64,000 bases of DNA from Straminergon stramineum (Eukaryota; Streptophyta; Bryopsida; Hypnales; Calliergonaceae): assembly GCA_963920665.1 (NCBI GenBank), contig OY987269.1, positions 20,524,501-20,588,500 of the forward strand, in the 5' to 3' direction. The notes beneath the pieces were generated by a model. It ran no database searches. It was not told where the DNA came from and saw only the letters and a program-made list of their open reading frames with translations. A program made the translations under genes and the position numbers. How positions within the stretch are numbered: position 1 is the stretch's first letter; every line of letters begins with the position of its first letter. Of the stretch, positions 35,555 through 48,300 are shown piece by piece.

Positions 35555-36140
35555 TTGAATCGGATGTATACTTGAATATCAATCAGTTGGACTTCTCGTT
35601 CAATTCACGGTGTGTGCATTTCAACTATGGACTTTCAAAGGTGCATACCTCTTTTGACAGTCGATCAAAAGGCTCAAGAAGGTTAATATCGGAGATATTA
35701 ACGCTAACTAAGAAGACCACCACCGGAACGTCCACACATTCTATCAACTTTTTAGCTGATCTCAGGTTTTTATTACAACAAATAGATTGTAACGTTACAA
35801 CAAATAGACTTATAACTTTCTTTTTACTAGTCAGTAAGAGAGCGATCAACACTTAAGCTGCCTTGAAACACAAACTTGACAGTACGCTCAGACACATTGA
35901 ATTAATATATAGAGCATGGTACAATAAATCAGTAGTTTTGTTTTAACTTTTAATCATTCAATTGGTGACATGATGTAGAGTTTCAAGAGTAGCCAATCTT
36001 GTCATCTTGGGTGATCAAGTGTTAACAAATCTTCTTAGATGTAAATTTATTAGCTTGAAACTTGTAGGTTTTGCTTTCTAGAAAAGAGTTTGTGGAATAG
36101 GAATTCGTAGTAGGAAAAAACAGGGGCTATTCGAAGTTTA

Positions 36141-36331
36141 TACTCCCTCTATTTGGAAATAGTGTATCCTCAACTGATGACAACACTAACTTTTATTTTG
36201 ACCTCAAAGTTGTAAATTTTGTCCATATGAAATATTTCTTTTCATCTGATTGGGTTTGTGTCTTTCTAATCACCTATATTATTGTAATTTTAATAGAGTA
36301 TACTGGTATTGCTTGATAAAAAAGGAGAGTA
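36141..36331. mobile_element. Possible Stowaway-like MITE
   Basis: TA-CTCCCTCTATTTGGAAA on the left and AAAAAGGAGAG-TA on the right, 190 bp apart. The left end is typical of Stowaway; the right end is a poorer match. Confidence 0.45.
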
Positions 36332-38667
36332 TTTAACTCCAAATTAGTTCAACTAGGCATGAATTAAATAGTTGAGCTAATTGAAATCTTCATTTACAGT
36401 CTAATTCCAAATTAGCTCAATTAAGGTAAAATAGCTTATTATGGAACTTTTATCCATTGTGGACTCCTAAGAATGATCCCATTATGATTTTCTTTTAGTT
36501 ATTGAGATTTGGGCCACATTCAATGCCTTAGCTACTTCGAATGGAATAATTAGTGACCGCAATAGGAACTTTCAGTTTTTTAGTGTTAGTGCATTGAAGA
36601 AAGTGCCTTTTCAGGTCTTCTGTGTTAGAAAATATTTTGACTGCAATAGGTGAGTACGATGAGTGTTATGGATCAATTTTTGTTGGTTTTGGGGTAGTCT
36701 ATAGACTCTTTTGGGTTCTGATGGGCTGAACACTTCAAAAATTCATAACAAATTCACATTTTGTTGAAAAAATATAGTTTCAAATGCTCTCACCATTTCT
36801 ATCACTTGACTTTCTCTGGAAAAAAAAGTAGAAAATTTCAGAAATGACAAGTTACAGGGAAAACCCTCCATTTGGTCTGTAATGGGCTGTTTTACCTTAG
36901 ACAGTAAATGAAGATTTCATACTAATCTTATTTTCAGGCTCCTTGCACTCATGATAAAAACCAATTTGAAAGAACTCTGAGTTGTTGAATTACAATACAA
37001 GGAACCAATAATGGAGTTTGGAATAAATAAGGTTTGCAAAATCACAAGTGTTTTGCAAGCTTCATAACATTGTTGAACTTCAAAGAGGGAACTGGCTTTG
37101 CTTTCCATGAATCAAGGCTCCTTCCACTCCCACTCCAGATCAACTTGAATGCAAGCTTGTCCATATAAAGTAAAACAACCCATTGTGGTTAGATTTAAGA
37201 GTTTGTCTTCATGCCATTGTCGACATTTAAATTTTTTTCCCCCACCTAAAGGCAAGTGTGAGAAATGGTGAGAGTAATTGAAATTGTATTTTTTCAAGAA
37301 AGTATGAGTTTGATATGAATTTTTGAAATGTTATGCCTATCATGGCCTAAAAGAGACTCTAGACAACTACCCTCACACCAACAAAAATTGTATCCATATT
37401 GCTCATTTTACTCATCTAAAATAGTCAAAATATTTTCTAATGTGGAAGGCCTAAGAAAATCACTTCCTACTATGAATTTACACTATTATTAAAGCTTGAA
37501 GTTCCTAATAAGGTCACTAATCACTCCATTAGTTTCAACTAAGATATGGATTGTGGCCAAAATCTCATTTATTGAAAATCCCCTATAATGGGGTCATTCC
37601 CTAGGTATATACTATGGGGTCTTCTAACTATAGTAGGTTGTTCTAACTTATTATAGGCCACTATAACATGAATGAAGTTTTGTCATGATGATACTTTAAA
37701 AGGCTCCCACTGCCTTCACATTCAAGACTGTTATGCTATCAAACCATAAATGCTCAAATCCACAAGAAATTTGCTAAAAAATACTTTTCATTGTATATGT
37801 AATGTATAAACACCTATAATCAACATTGCCCCAAATGCAACTACATTTGGATCAAAAAGTGTCATTTTTTTCAAGATGTTGATTGCACACAATATACATA
37901 TTCAAAACATGAAATATGAGAATTTGTGAGAATTAAGGGTTGGTTTAGGGATGCACTTTGAGAGAATATTTGGAAAATTCATAACTTATTTATGTGGTAT
38001 CCAAATAATATATGTTAAAATGCATTGGAATTCTCATTTGGTTGTTAACAACATATAATAAAAATAATTTATGTTTAGTACTAGCAACTATGCTTAGTTG
38101 TAATTATTGTTGATTATAGGTGTTCAGACCTCAATATACAATGTAAATGTGATGTTGTAACAATATTGTTGTATATTGAAATGAATTTGAAAATCTATAC
38201 TGAACCTACATGTATTTGAATAAAAAATTAAAATTTGTTCATATTAGTAAATTTCCTAATTGGTTGAAAGCACGAAATACACATATTATTTAGGCATCAC
38301 ATGTTGCGTGCATAGCACAAATCTGAGTATAACTTTTAGGAATTAATCTTGTTCCTAATTCAATCCATATTTTTGTATAATATCTAAAAAAACTATACTA
38401 TTGGATACTCAATTTTTCTAATTTATTACACTTTAGGTTTTAGAGGGGTTTATTCTTGTAATGAGTTTGAAGTGATTTCCACTTGCAAATTGGGATGCCA
38501 TATTACTTTACTTGGTTTACAACTAATTTTCCAAGGGATTCTAAGGAAAGGAAATTCTTTGTCCACCATGTAAATGCACAAGTAGCTCTTTTATGTGTAT
38601 TTCTAAGCATTTAAAAATATCTTTCTTTAGGTTCTTTGGTGAAGTTTCATCTCCATCATGTTGTTAA

Positions 38668-38670
<3 letters not shown>

Positions 38671-38716
<46 letters not shown>

Positions 38717-38719
38717 TTT
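38671..38719. repeat. (AT)n microsatellite followed by a T run
   Basis: About 19 AT units followed by some 12 T residues. Confidence 0.95.
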
Positions 38720-39977
38720 ATGTTTTTGAATTAATGTATTCACTATTTACTACCAACTTAAATAAATTAATAAATCTATTTTCTTGAAATTTTGATTGAC
38801 TTCTTTTGTACATATCTTTTAGGTTAAAAAATTTTTAGGCCACATTTTTTGGAAATAAATTATTTATAGTGTTCTACTAATTATTTGTAAGATATTTATA
38901 TTTAAATTCTGGTGATGACCTTTAAGCTTAGGTTGGAACTCATTTAGCCATTTGGTGATATAAATATAAGTATTTGTATTCATTTGATGAATGTAAGGTT
39001 CACTAGGTATGGTTGCTTGGTGACATGATTTGGATATATATGGAGTCATGAGGCTAAATGACAAACAATGAAATGATGTGACAATATGGTCAAGAAATCA
39101 TGACGCCACACAACTGAAGTCTTTAAATGAAGCTCAACAAGTGCAATCACAACTATTGCTTCAAATAATCTGTGTGTCTCTTCACTCACATCATCTACAT
39201 TTGCAACAATTTGATAAAGATATAAAAACATGATTTTAAACTTGGAGAATTGAAGAATTATATCATACCTAAATTTATTTATTTCTATTTATAATTTTTT
39301 GATATTGCAATTTTTTAAATTTGCTATGGTAAGAGTAAGAATGTTTGATTTATTAGGGTTTAAGTAATCACTAACTAATGACACATGAGAACACTTGTCA
39401 TTTTGAAACCACAAACCCTTGTCCCATGCAAAACCTTTTTCCAACATGCTTCTTGTCTTTAGTCCCAATCATGCTAGATGGCAAAATCAAGCTCCAAATT
39501 TGATGTCATGTATTGCAAGTCTAAACTCAATGTTGCAACAATTTGAGATTCCTTAGAAATTGCCTCAAATATTCACTACAACAACCATGCTATAAGGGAC
39601 TGGCATCAAAGTTGCTACTATAATCCCATGATTGATTGCAATATTTATGAAATGAATCAATCATACCATATAGATGAAATATTACCTATAAGATTTTTTT
39701 TTAAAAATATTTCAAATTTTTTTGTTTTTTTTGTTGCTACAATTCAACTATTTTGAACTTCATGAGGCATAATTTTTACAAAATCATGCCATGAATTGTA
39801 ACTATCCCCAAGGTCACATTTAGGACTTTGAGGATTATGGAGTTAATCAAAATAGAATGAATGAAAGGTTCTTAATGTGCATCAATCCATCCAATGAAGT
39901 AAAAAAAGTAGTGAATTTTTAAAAGTAAGTTTAGTATTAAATTGCCGACATTGAGATGGAAATTGAAAGAATCTTAT

Positions 39978-40544
39978 TACTCCTTCTATCCCAAAATAAT
40001 TTTCTTGTTAGACAAAGTATTTTGGACTAAGGCAAAAATCATCATTTTTTTACTCATTTTGCATTGTAAGTAGTGTTTGGTGCACTCCTAGTGTTTTTAG
40101 AAATTTTGAGTTTTGGAACCCTTATCAAAGTGGAGTTTCGGAGTTTTGAAAAGTGGAATTTTGGGGGCATTTTCAAGGAGCACCAATGGGCACATAATTG
40201 TTCAGTGTGAGGTCGTTGTTTTGTAGGCACTTAGTATGGGCCCAAGACCATGTGTGGACCTTTGTACCACCTCTCAAAGCTTCATCTCCTCCAATCATGA
40301 AACATTCAAAGGGATGCAAAAAAAAATGAAGAGTGTTGATTGACATCTTCAATCATTTCATTTATCTTTTGATGGATGATTGCATGAATGGAAGGGAAAC
40401 TATTGCTCGGGATTGTTTTGCTAGTCCCAAATAGCAATTGAAAGTCAAATTTGACCAATTCTCAAATCATAAAGTCAATAGAAAGATCATTTGGGGGCAA
40501 AAAGTTGAGGCCAATAGGAAGATCATTTGGGGATGGAGGGAGTA
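39978..40544. mobile_element. Stowaway-like element, 563 bp
   Basis: Left TA-CTCCTTCTATCCCAAAATAA, right (reversed) TA-CTCCCTCCATCCCCAAATGA. Both ends fit the Stowaway consensus and both TA targets are present. The motif GATCATTTGGGG occurs twice near the right end (40485 and 40521). Non-coding. Confidence 0.75.
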
Positions 40545-40669
40545 TAACTTTGCAATAATTACCTTGTAAATGCTTTTGTTTTAAATTGTAAAGAAACTTT
40601 TGTACATGACACAAAATTTTGTTGGGAAAGCAAAATTTGACCTTCAATGGTGATCACCAACCCTTCTAT

Positions 40670-40925
40670 TTTTGGCACCATGAGGCTACATTGCACAATT
40701 TCCAAATAAAGGTCTACCTATTCCTAGATAAAAGTAATCATTTTTTGCTAGAAATTTTCCATTTCTATTGATAACATGGATGAAGTTGTCAAATTTGAAT
40801 GAAAAGTACACGAACATGATTGAAAAACATTTCTTGGTTGAACAAATGGATGCATGTAGAAATACAATGCTTCACCAAATTTTAAGTGATCACCATCCTG
40901 ACACTTTCTCAAAAAAGAACATAAA
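40670..40925 (-). repeat. Dispersed repeat, partner of 19010-19245
   Basis: See the partner copy: same order of blocks, with GAAATACAATGCTTCAC and GACACTTTCTCAAAAA or near variants in both. The minus-strand peptide is conserved for about 40 residues, then the copies diverge. Confidence 0.6.
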
Positions 40926-42334
40926 CACAAACTGGTGATAATTTCCAGTGGAAGTTACTTTACCCACCATTACATGTGATTAACTCACCTCCATAACCAC
41001 TGTCAATTTTACTTCATGCTTTGTTTGAGTTTGTAGTTCTGTTCCACTGCATGCTTGTTTCCAAATCTGTGTTATCATAGGAAGGTCCAATTTCCATCAA
41101 GATCTCTTGAGCCCAAAACAGATCCTCAAAATTCTTCAACTTCAATGCGCATTACTAACAAAGCAGAGAGCAACAGTGCCCTATTCCTGATATAGCTTAC
41201 CAACTATTAGCTTTCCAAAAAACGGAGGTAGTGCAACGCACCATTATCAAGAGCCCATGGTGTTTAACACCGACTCTTGAGTAAATGTGTTGCATCTGAT
41301 GCTCTTTTCAATGCCACTTATCCCCCTTGCATTTGAGGTCTTGGTTGAAAAACGTTGATACAAATAGTGCAAGCTTTGATGGTCACAACCTCCACTACCC
41401 ATAGAATTATGGAAATTCGTACACTAATATCGTTTGATCCACTGGTTTGATCGAGCTCAATTTTTTCAGATCTAACTTGAAAGGAACTTAAGTACTCGAC
41501 GGAAGTACTATTTCCTACGATCCTCCCTCAAATCATGACAGAATTTGAGATAGGTCGTACAATTACTTACTCCAAAATCACGACGGAATTTGACAGTGTG
41601 GTCATTTTCAAAGAGTGCCTTCATGAACACCAAAAGCTCTCATTCCAGGCAATGAGGCCCCCCTATCCATTCTGGGTTAAATGGTATCCCATCAACTGAT
41701 TCATTTTAGTATCTACAGGCATCTAAAGACGATCTCAGATTATGTTACAGGGGACTCATGCCCCTACAATGACGCTCCGTTTCGCAGCTTCCCAGGTGAT
41801 TTATGAGTCTCTGGAAGTCGTTCCACCTGAAGTAATTCTCGACGTAAGAAAAACAAGAAGGCTGCATCAGTCACCAGATACTCTGCGCCATGCTATTCAA
41901 ATTGTGACTATCGCGGTAAAAAATGATTTAATATTTCTTCCTGAAATCTTCACACCATGTTGAGTACCCTGTCGGCACCAAAAAATTGTGTTAAATAAGT
42001 GCCAATCGAGTCGAAAGATGTCAACTGGTGTCAATTGCGTCCAATGTTTGACAAAGTAGGATCACAATAAAACCAAACGACAGAAAACTGTTCCCAACAA
42101 TTCTTAGCTCACAAATTTGAATCAGCATTCCTTGGACTACAGTCGGACTCATAAGCAGTTTAATCCACTTTAGTAATGGTTGTAATACGCAACAGTCTAA
42201 ATCAAAAGTCGTCTAATCAACTAGGAACTGTCGCTAAAACTTCAATTTCTCCAATGAAATTTGATTTACGTCATCTAGACATACAAGAAACTTATGAATA
42301 CTGGCAACATGCCAAGAAATAGCCATACCTTCTA

Positions 42335-45300
42335 TCATCTCCAGGAAGTTGAGGAGCCCACACCGATTCCCACCCTTCTGTTGCCTGTAAACAACACAAC
42401 GAAGGCACTTAAATGTCTACTGAAAATCATGTTCCACTGAAGCCAATCTAAGAAGTCAACAAAAATCTAACAGCTGAAGAATAAGTAAATAGTCGAGCAT
42501 GACTCCATTAAGAAAGAGGTAGACTTGGGATATAGAGACCTTTCTCAGATACACCACAATTAACATGACAGGTAAGAACGGTATACCATTTGATTCAAAA
42601 TCTGGGTTCGCAACTGGACCTAGAGATGCATTCCGCTTGGATGAATGCTTCTCAGATGCTGAGATCCCTACATTTGTGAATCTGCGCAATCGCGTATGTA
42701 AAGGTGCTCCTACAGACTTACGATCCATCATCGGTGAGTTCCTCCGCGTAGTACTTATTGGAGGACGAGGAACTTGAGTCTGTAACAGAGCCCTGCAGAC
42801 AAAGAACATCTTAAATGCTGATAGACACTGATGAGTCCAATTGGTGAAAGGATCCACAATGACAATACAACGCATAAATCATACCCAAGATAGCAAAGTG
42901 ACTGCACTTGCATGACACAAGAAAGGGATGAGGGAAAAAACACTTAATCAAGGTGAGCAAATATAGAAACCGAAAAGAGGAATTCTAGAATTGAAATAAC
43001 CCCAATACCTGAAGAAAGATTAGAGGGCATGATGGAGTGTAAAAAAAGCTTACCTTCTTTCACTTCGAATCTGTGCAAGGCCAGTCTGGGCCTTCTTATG
43101 TAAGTCCAACTGGCTGGACGAGGATAGATCAGCTTCAACAGAAAGACCACTCTCTGAGAACAAGCTTGCACTATCATCATACCCATCCCGAAGGTCGAAA
43201 ATTCCATCACTTTCAAAATGATCTTCCAAACCTACATCATTCAACAGAGATGAGCCTTTTTTACTGATCACCCGCTGGACTTTATGTGGGTCTGCGACAA
43301 TTGGGTTTTGCACTGAAAACTTATGGTAACCAGTTGAACTCAGAATATTTGAGGCAATATGAAAGAGGGGCTCATTCTGAGATATACCCTGCAAGGAACG
43401 TTGACTAGAGCCTGCTGAACGTATAGCTTCGAAGTCCCCGTTTCCATCATATAAGGAACCACCATTAGCATAAGTGCGATGCTTTTCCACTTCTTGTGAG
43501 AAGTTCCCACTTTCTTCAGCCCCGTGTAGAGACCTATCTTGATGCTCTTTAACTGCAACTTCCCCTTTCAATTCCGAGAGATTTGCTTCCGCATTAGTTG
43601 CAGTAGTTGTTTCCTGCTGCTTGCTTGCATCTTTCGTTTTCAACTGCCCATTGTCAGTCTCTAATGTAGCATGAATCTGAGAGGTCCAACTACCAACGCC
43701 AGTACCAGCACCATTCTGTTGATTCTTCAAGAATCTAAGTTTCTCATTTACATTGTTCACCCCTTCTTCTAAGACGTCGAACAAGCCCAATTGCTCAGTA
43801 GGTGAACTCGTTGGAGAGCACACTGAAGAGGACACTAATTGCTCCGTGGTATCTTCGGAGTAATGATTTAAACCTAAACCTAAGCGAACAGGAGATTTTG
43901 GTTGACCAGGCAACTTCCGCGTATTGGGGCGAGTCTGCAAGCAAAGGTGAGTAACACGCAGAAGTTAAAAATTTGCTCCGAAATAACATTGAAAAATGAG
44001 ACGGCAATACAGTCTAGAGCTATCAAAATTTTCATTCGAGATCGTGACGCACTTGTATACATTTTGGCTTTCACATATTAGGTCTTAAATCCAATCCTGC
44101 TGTTTCATGTATTTTCGAACTTGTGACAAACTTTTCTCCAAATATAATGCAATTTACCTCCAAAGTCCCACTCCCGACGTCATTCTGCAGCCCCCGGGCT
44201 TTCTGAGTAGAAACATCGATGCTAGCTCGAATACGTGCAGACGGTTTCGCTGGCCTGAACTTGAACTTCTCGATACCAGTACCGCTTTCACCTCGCTCAT
44301 ACCGTTCCTTTATGGTTTGGAGGCTTGAAATTTCGGCATCTTTTTTAGCAGCAGACTCTTTCAGAAGCGCAACCTTAAGAACAACCAGATGTAACTTAGA
44401 AGAACATAAAGGCCTGCGATTGAGGTTGCTCAACTTGATATACGTCACTGGTACCATTAAATTTTTAAGTGCAAAACAAAACGAAACAGGGACATCCTAA
44501 CAGCAAATTGGAGCAAAGTGTTCTTTTGGAAGAGGATGATTTGCAAGAGTTAAGCACAGATGTATATTCTAAGATGTCACCCTAGCTTTCTAAGAAGTGC
44601 TAAAAGGACAACGCACGGGGATAATGGATGTGGTAGACGTATATAGAACCATTCTAAACAAAAAAGTGACTAAAATATCTCGACAATTTAAGGTCGCAAA
44701 ATCTACCTGCTCTTTAAGATTTTGAATTTCTCCACTTTCCTTGTTACTTCGAGCTGCTCCAAGCTCCACTGTTGACACTCTTTCAGCGAACTTCAATGTG
44801 CTGATGGTTTCTCCAAAAGATTCCACGTCGGGACTTATGTGCACAAACATCAATGTCTTAGCTTGGCCACCTGCACAGTATTTTCTGAAAAGGATTAACA
44901 TCATGGATACTCGAGAGTAAGGGTGCCAACTATCACCTGAGATGAGCAAAAACCCAAGCTGCTCTACACTCTTCATATCAAATGAAGATGGGGCAACAAT
45001 AAAGTAAACTCTAAACAGGCACTTCCCATTTCCAATACCTAGAGAATCCTGCAGGAGCTGTGTAAGTTTGCTGTTTCTGAAGGGCACATGCCCATTCTTT
45101 TGTGCTAATGCAGCTATTACGTCACCAAGGGCTGAGAGGGATTTGTTGATGTGTTGAGCTTCCTTCAATCTATCACCCGTAGCTTCAGATCGGTCTACAC
45201 GTTCACTCCCAGCAAGATCAACCAGGTGAAGTGATCCCCTCAGAATAGCTCCGGATTCCAGATCAGTGCCTTGAACATGAACTGTCAGTACACTGCAGAA

Positions 45301-48300
45301 AACAAATTACAGTCTCAGTATTCACTTCCAAGCTGCATCCAATCAAGCAAAAGACTGCAACACAATATTTGAAAAGATCCCATGGTAACCGCCCCAATAT
45401 TATCTGTCATAGTATCGAACGAGGGATAACAAGAAATTGTAAAATCCCTCGATGATCCAAACATTGGTGAGGGAAAAAATAAGGGAAGAAGAGAACAGAA
45501 GAATTGATACCTATGAGATCTGCTACTGCGCTCATTAAGAGCTGTGGCACCAACTGCTCTATTCTTCTGGCCAACCTTCATCAGCTCTAGAACATCCTCC
45601 GTTGACCTCACTGACATCCTACTGGCATCAGGAACATTCAGGCCATTCAACTGAGAATTGTTTCGGATCTCAAGCGTGTTCAAGTCAAGGAAGAAACTTC
45701 AGGGAATTAATATGTCATGAATAGATCCGCGGTGCCTAACTGAGAAGCACATTAAAGAGCAACATTAAATCATATTAAAAAGGACATTAATTCGTCATTG
45801 AAAATGAGATCGAAGTACTAAAAGGATATTTCTTCTGGACGCCATCTACAGCAAGAAGATCCCGAACTTGTTCGTTGTAGATCTCAAGCATCTGTACTCC
45901 AATCTCATAGCGGAAAACATCATGTCTGCTTTGAGTGGTATGGAACAAATCGTGAAGAGCTCTGTAATTAACTCCCCAATCCGCTGAAGTCATGTTGTTT
46001 GGACCACTCTGTCAATAAGAAAAGTGTTAGATTCAAGATTCACTGAGTATGTGCATGTAAGAGAATAATAAAGAGGCAGATACTTGCAGAACAAAATAAG
46101 CACAAGATGGTGTCATAGCAATCGAAAGAAACATATCCATTCCACAATTCCCTAACAATGAACAATAAGCCTAGACAAAAAATTCAGTAATATTTGCATA
46201 AGTAGCAGGCATTATGCGAAATTTTGGTTGTTGCATACAGAAGTGGACTAGATCTAAGTTCGCAAGCTTAGGTATGGCAGGAATATGGGAACAATTGGAA
46301 GACGGACAAACAGGAAGGCTGCAAGAGTGCCAGGCTACCCGTAATACTAGAAAAACAGAGAGATCGTAAAAAGAAATTACCATGGTAAAGGTCTTCCCAG
46401 ATCCAGTTTGGCCATACGCAAAGATGCAGACATTGAATCCATCTAGGACAGACCGGATCAGTGGCTGGGTGTCGAGAAAAACTTCCTCTAAACAAACGAT
46501 AGCAAAACAATTTCATCAGAGCACTGAATGAGAAGTAGTCCATGTTTATGAGAATGTCAGCCAACAAGACTGGATTATCCGCAGAAGAAGTTAACAGTGT
46601 AATTAGAAACAAAGAAAAGCTACACAACTCAAGCTCACGAGCAGTAACTATTGCAAACTCTATCATAAGTTATAAAAGAGAGAAGGCAGATCAACTTTGA
46701 TATTTAACTGAGAAAATCCCAGATGGACATGGAAACAATGAATTATGTACATACGGCACTGCATCCCCAGCACAATTGAAAATAAATCATACCTTGCGAA
46801 GCATTGGGGGCAAAACACTTATTGAAAGTGAATGACCTTCGTGAATCTTTGGCACCGGGCTTCAGAGGATTAAATAACATCAATTCCCCATTCTCCCCAA
46901 TATAATCAAGCGTCGTTTGTCTCCCAGCTTCCTCTGTGAGGAACGGTCTGACTCTGCAATAGACTCGAATATTACCTGAAACCGAAAATGAAGAAGTCAA
47001 TTGCAGTGAGAATTGGTAAGTTATGGTACCCCTCACTTTAGCCTTTCTTCGTTTCTTGTTGTGAATTCAGTAACAAAGCATTCTAACAAATTGCACACAA
47101 CGTTATCACGGAAAGATCTCAGAAGCTAGCCAATAAACCTTCATTTTTGAAAAGTATAACCGCTAATACTATCCAATTGAGGGCCAAAAACTCTTTCCAC
47201 TAGTTAATTTCGGCATCTCGTCAATTATTCAAAACCCTCATTTATATTGGCACGCAAAAACTCGACAACTGAAGTTAAAACTCGGAATGCACCTTTCAAA
47301 TCTTGAACTTCATTGTAGAGCATTCGGTTCTCAGCAAGAACTTTATGATATCCCGATGCTGCTCGAGCCATACCCTGGAGCTGCTCTTCTGTAGCATCAA
47401 GGAAATACAATAAGTATAATCTATACCAAGTTCATCGAATGCTGACAAGTGAAAAAAATATTTGAAGTGAAAGATATATATATCAAAGCTTACCAAGCAA
47501 ATTGAATTGGTCGTTCCACTCTCCCTGCATCCTAAAGAACTCGTCTTTGGTATTAAGTTGGGTTAACCTGAGATCCTGCATTCAACAAGGTCAATCGTGA
47601 ACAATAAAAAATGAGGAACTGAATGCGATGGTCAATCTAGTACTCTTAAGAACATCAGAATCAGATGATCCAAGAAACGCAAATTTTACAGACTTAATCT
47701 CGGTAACAGTGGCGACAGGTAACGACAGAAAACAAAGAGATGTACCCTGTATTCAAGTAGCTGACGAGTAAGGAATATTTGATATTGACTGTCCTTTCGT
47801 CTCAAGCTACTCATTTCCCTAGCTGCACTAACTTCCATGTCCTTTAACTTTTCGTAAGAGTCTTGTAGCTGCAACTCGAGGGAGTGAATTGTTTGACGGC
47901 ACTCCAGCTCGAATTCTTTCTTCTGACTTTCAAGTCGTAGCAGTTGCTCTTTGTCAGAGCGCTTAATGTGATCTAGCTCATCCTTCAGAACTTGCACAGC
48001 TAATTGTTGCTCTTCGTTCTCTTTCCGCAGTCTGCCAATTTCCTCTTCCTTCGCCCTCTTGTCCTCTTCCAATTCCTTCACCTCTAACTGCACATATACA
48101 GGAATGGCAGAGATATATCAAGAGCTATTCGTAGAAATGTAATGATGCATCTGTAAAGAATTCCGGAACATTAAAACAAGGATGAGAAGGAAAATATGCT
48201 TACCTCAATCTTATGCAGCATGCTAGCGTATAACTGTAATCCCAAATCCCGAACAACAAGGAGTGAGTCATCTTTCATCAAGTTATTAGAATCAGACATC

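Larger units (their letters stand above)
35555..42334. other. AT-rich spacer between the P450 and the kinesin
   Basis: No gene recognised. It contains two Stowaway-like elements, an AT microsatellite and a dispersed repeat, listed separately. Two short minus-strand frames at 36917-37108 and 37112-37297 are in the same frame, separated by one stop, but match no family. 40930-42334 has normal composition and probably includes the kinesin 3' UTR. Confidence 0.45.

Noticed and set aside
36917..37297. Two short minus-strand frames in the same frame separated by one stop
   Set aside because: Could be a decayed coding fragment, but no family resemblance and AT-rich composition; not reported as a pseudogene.
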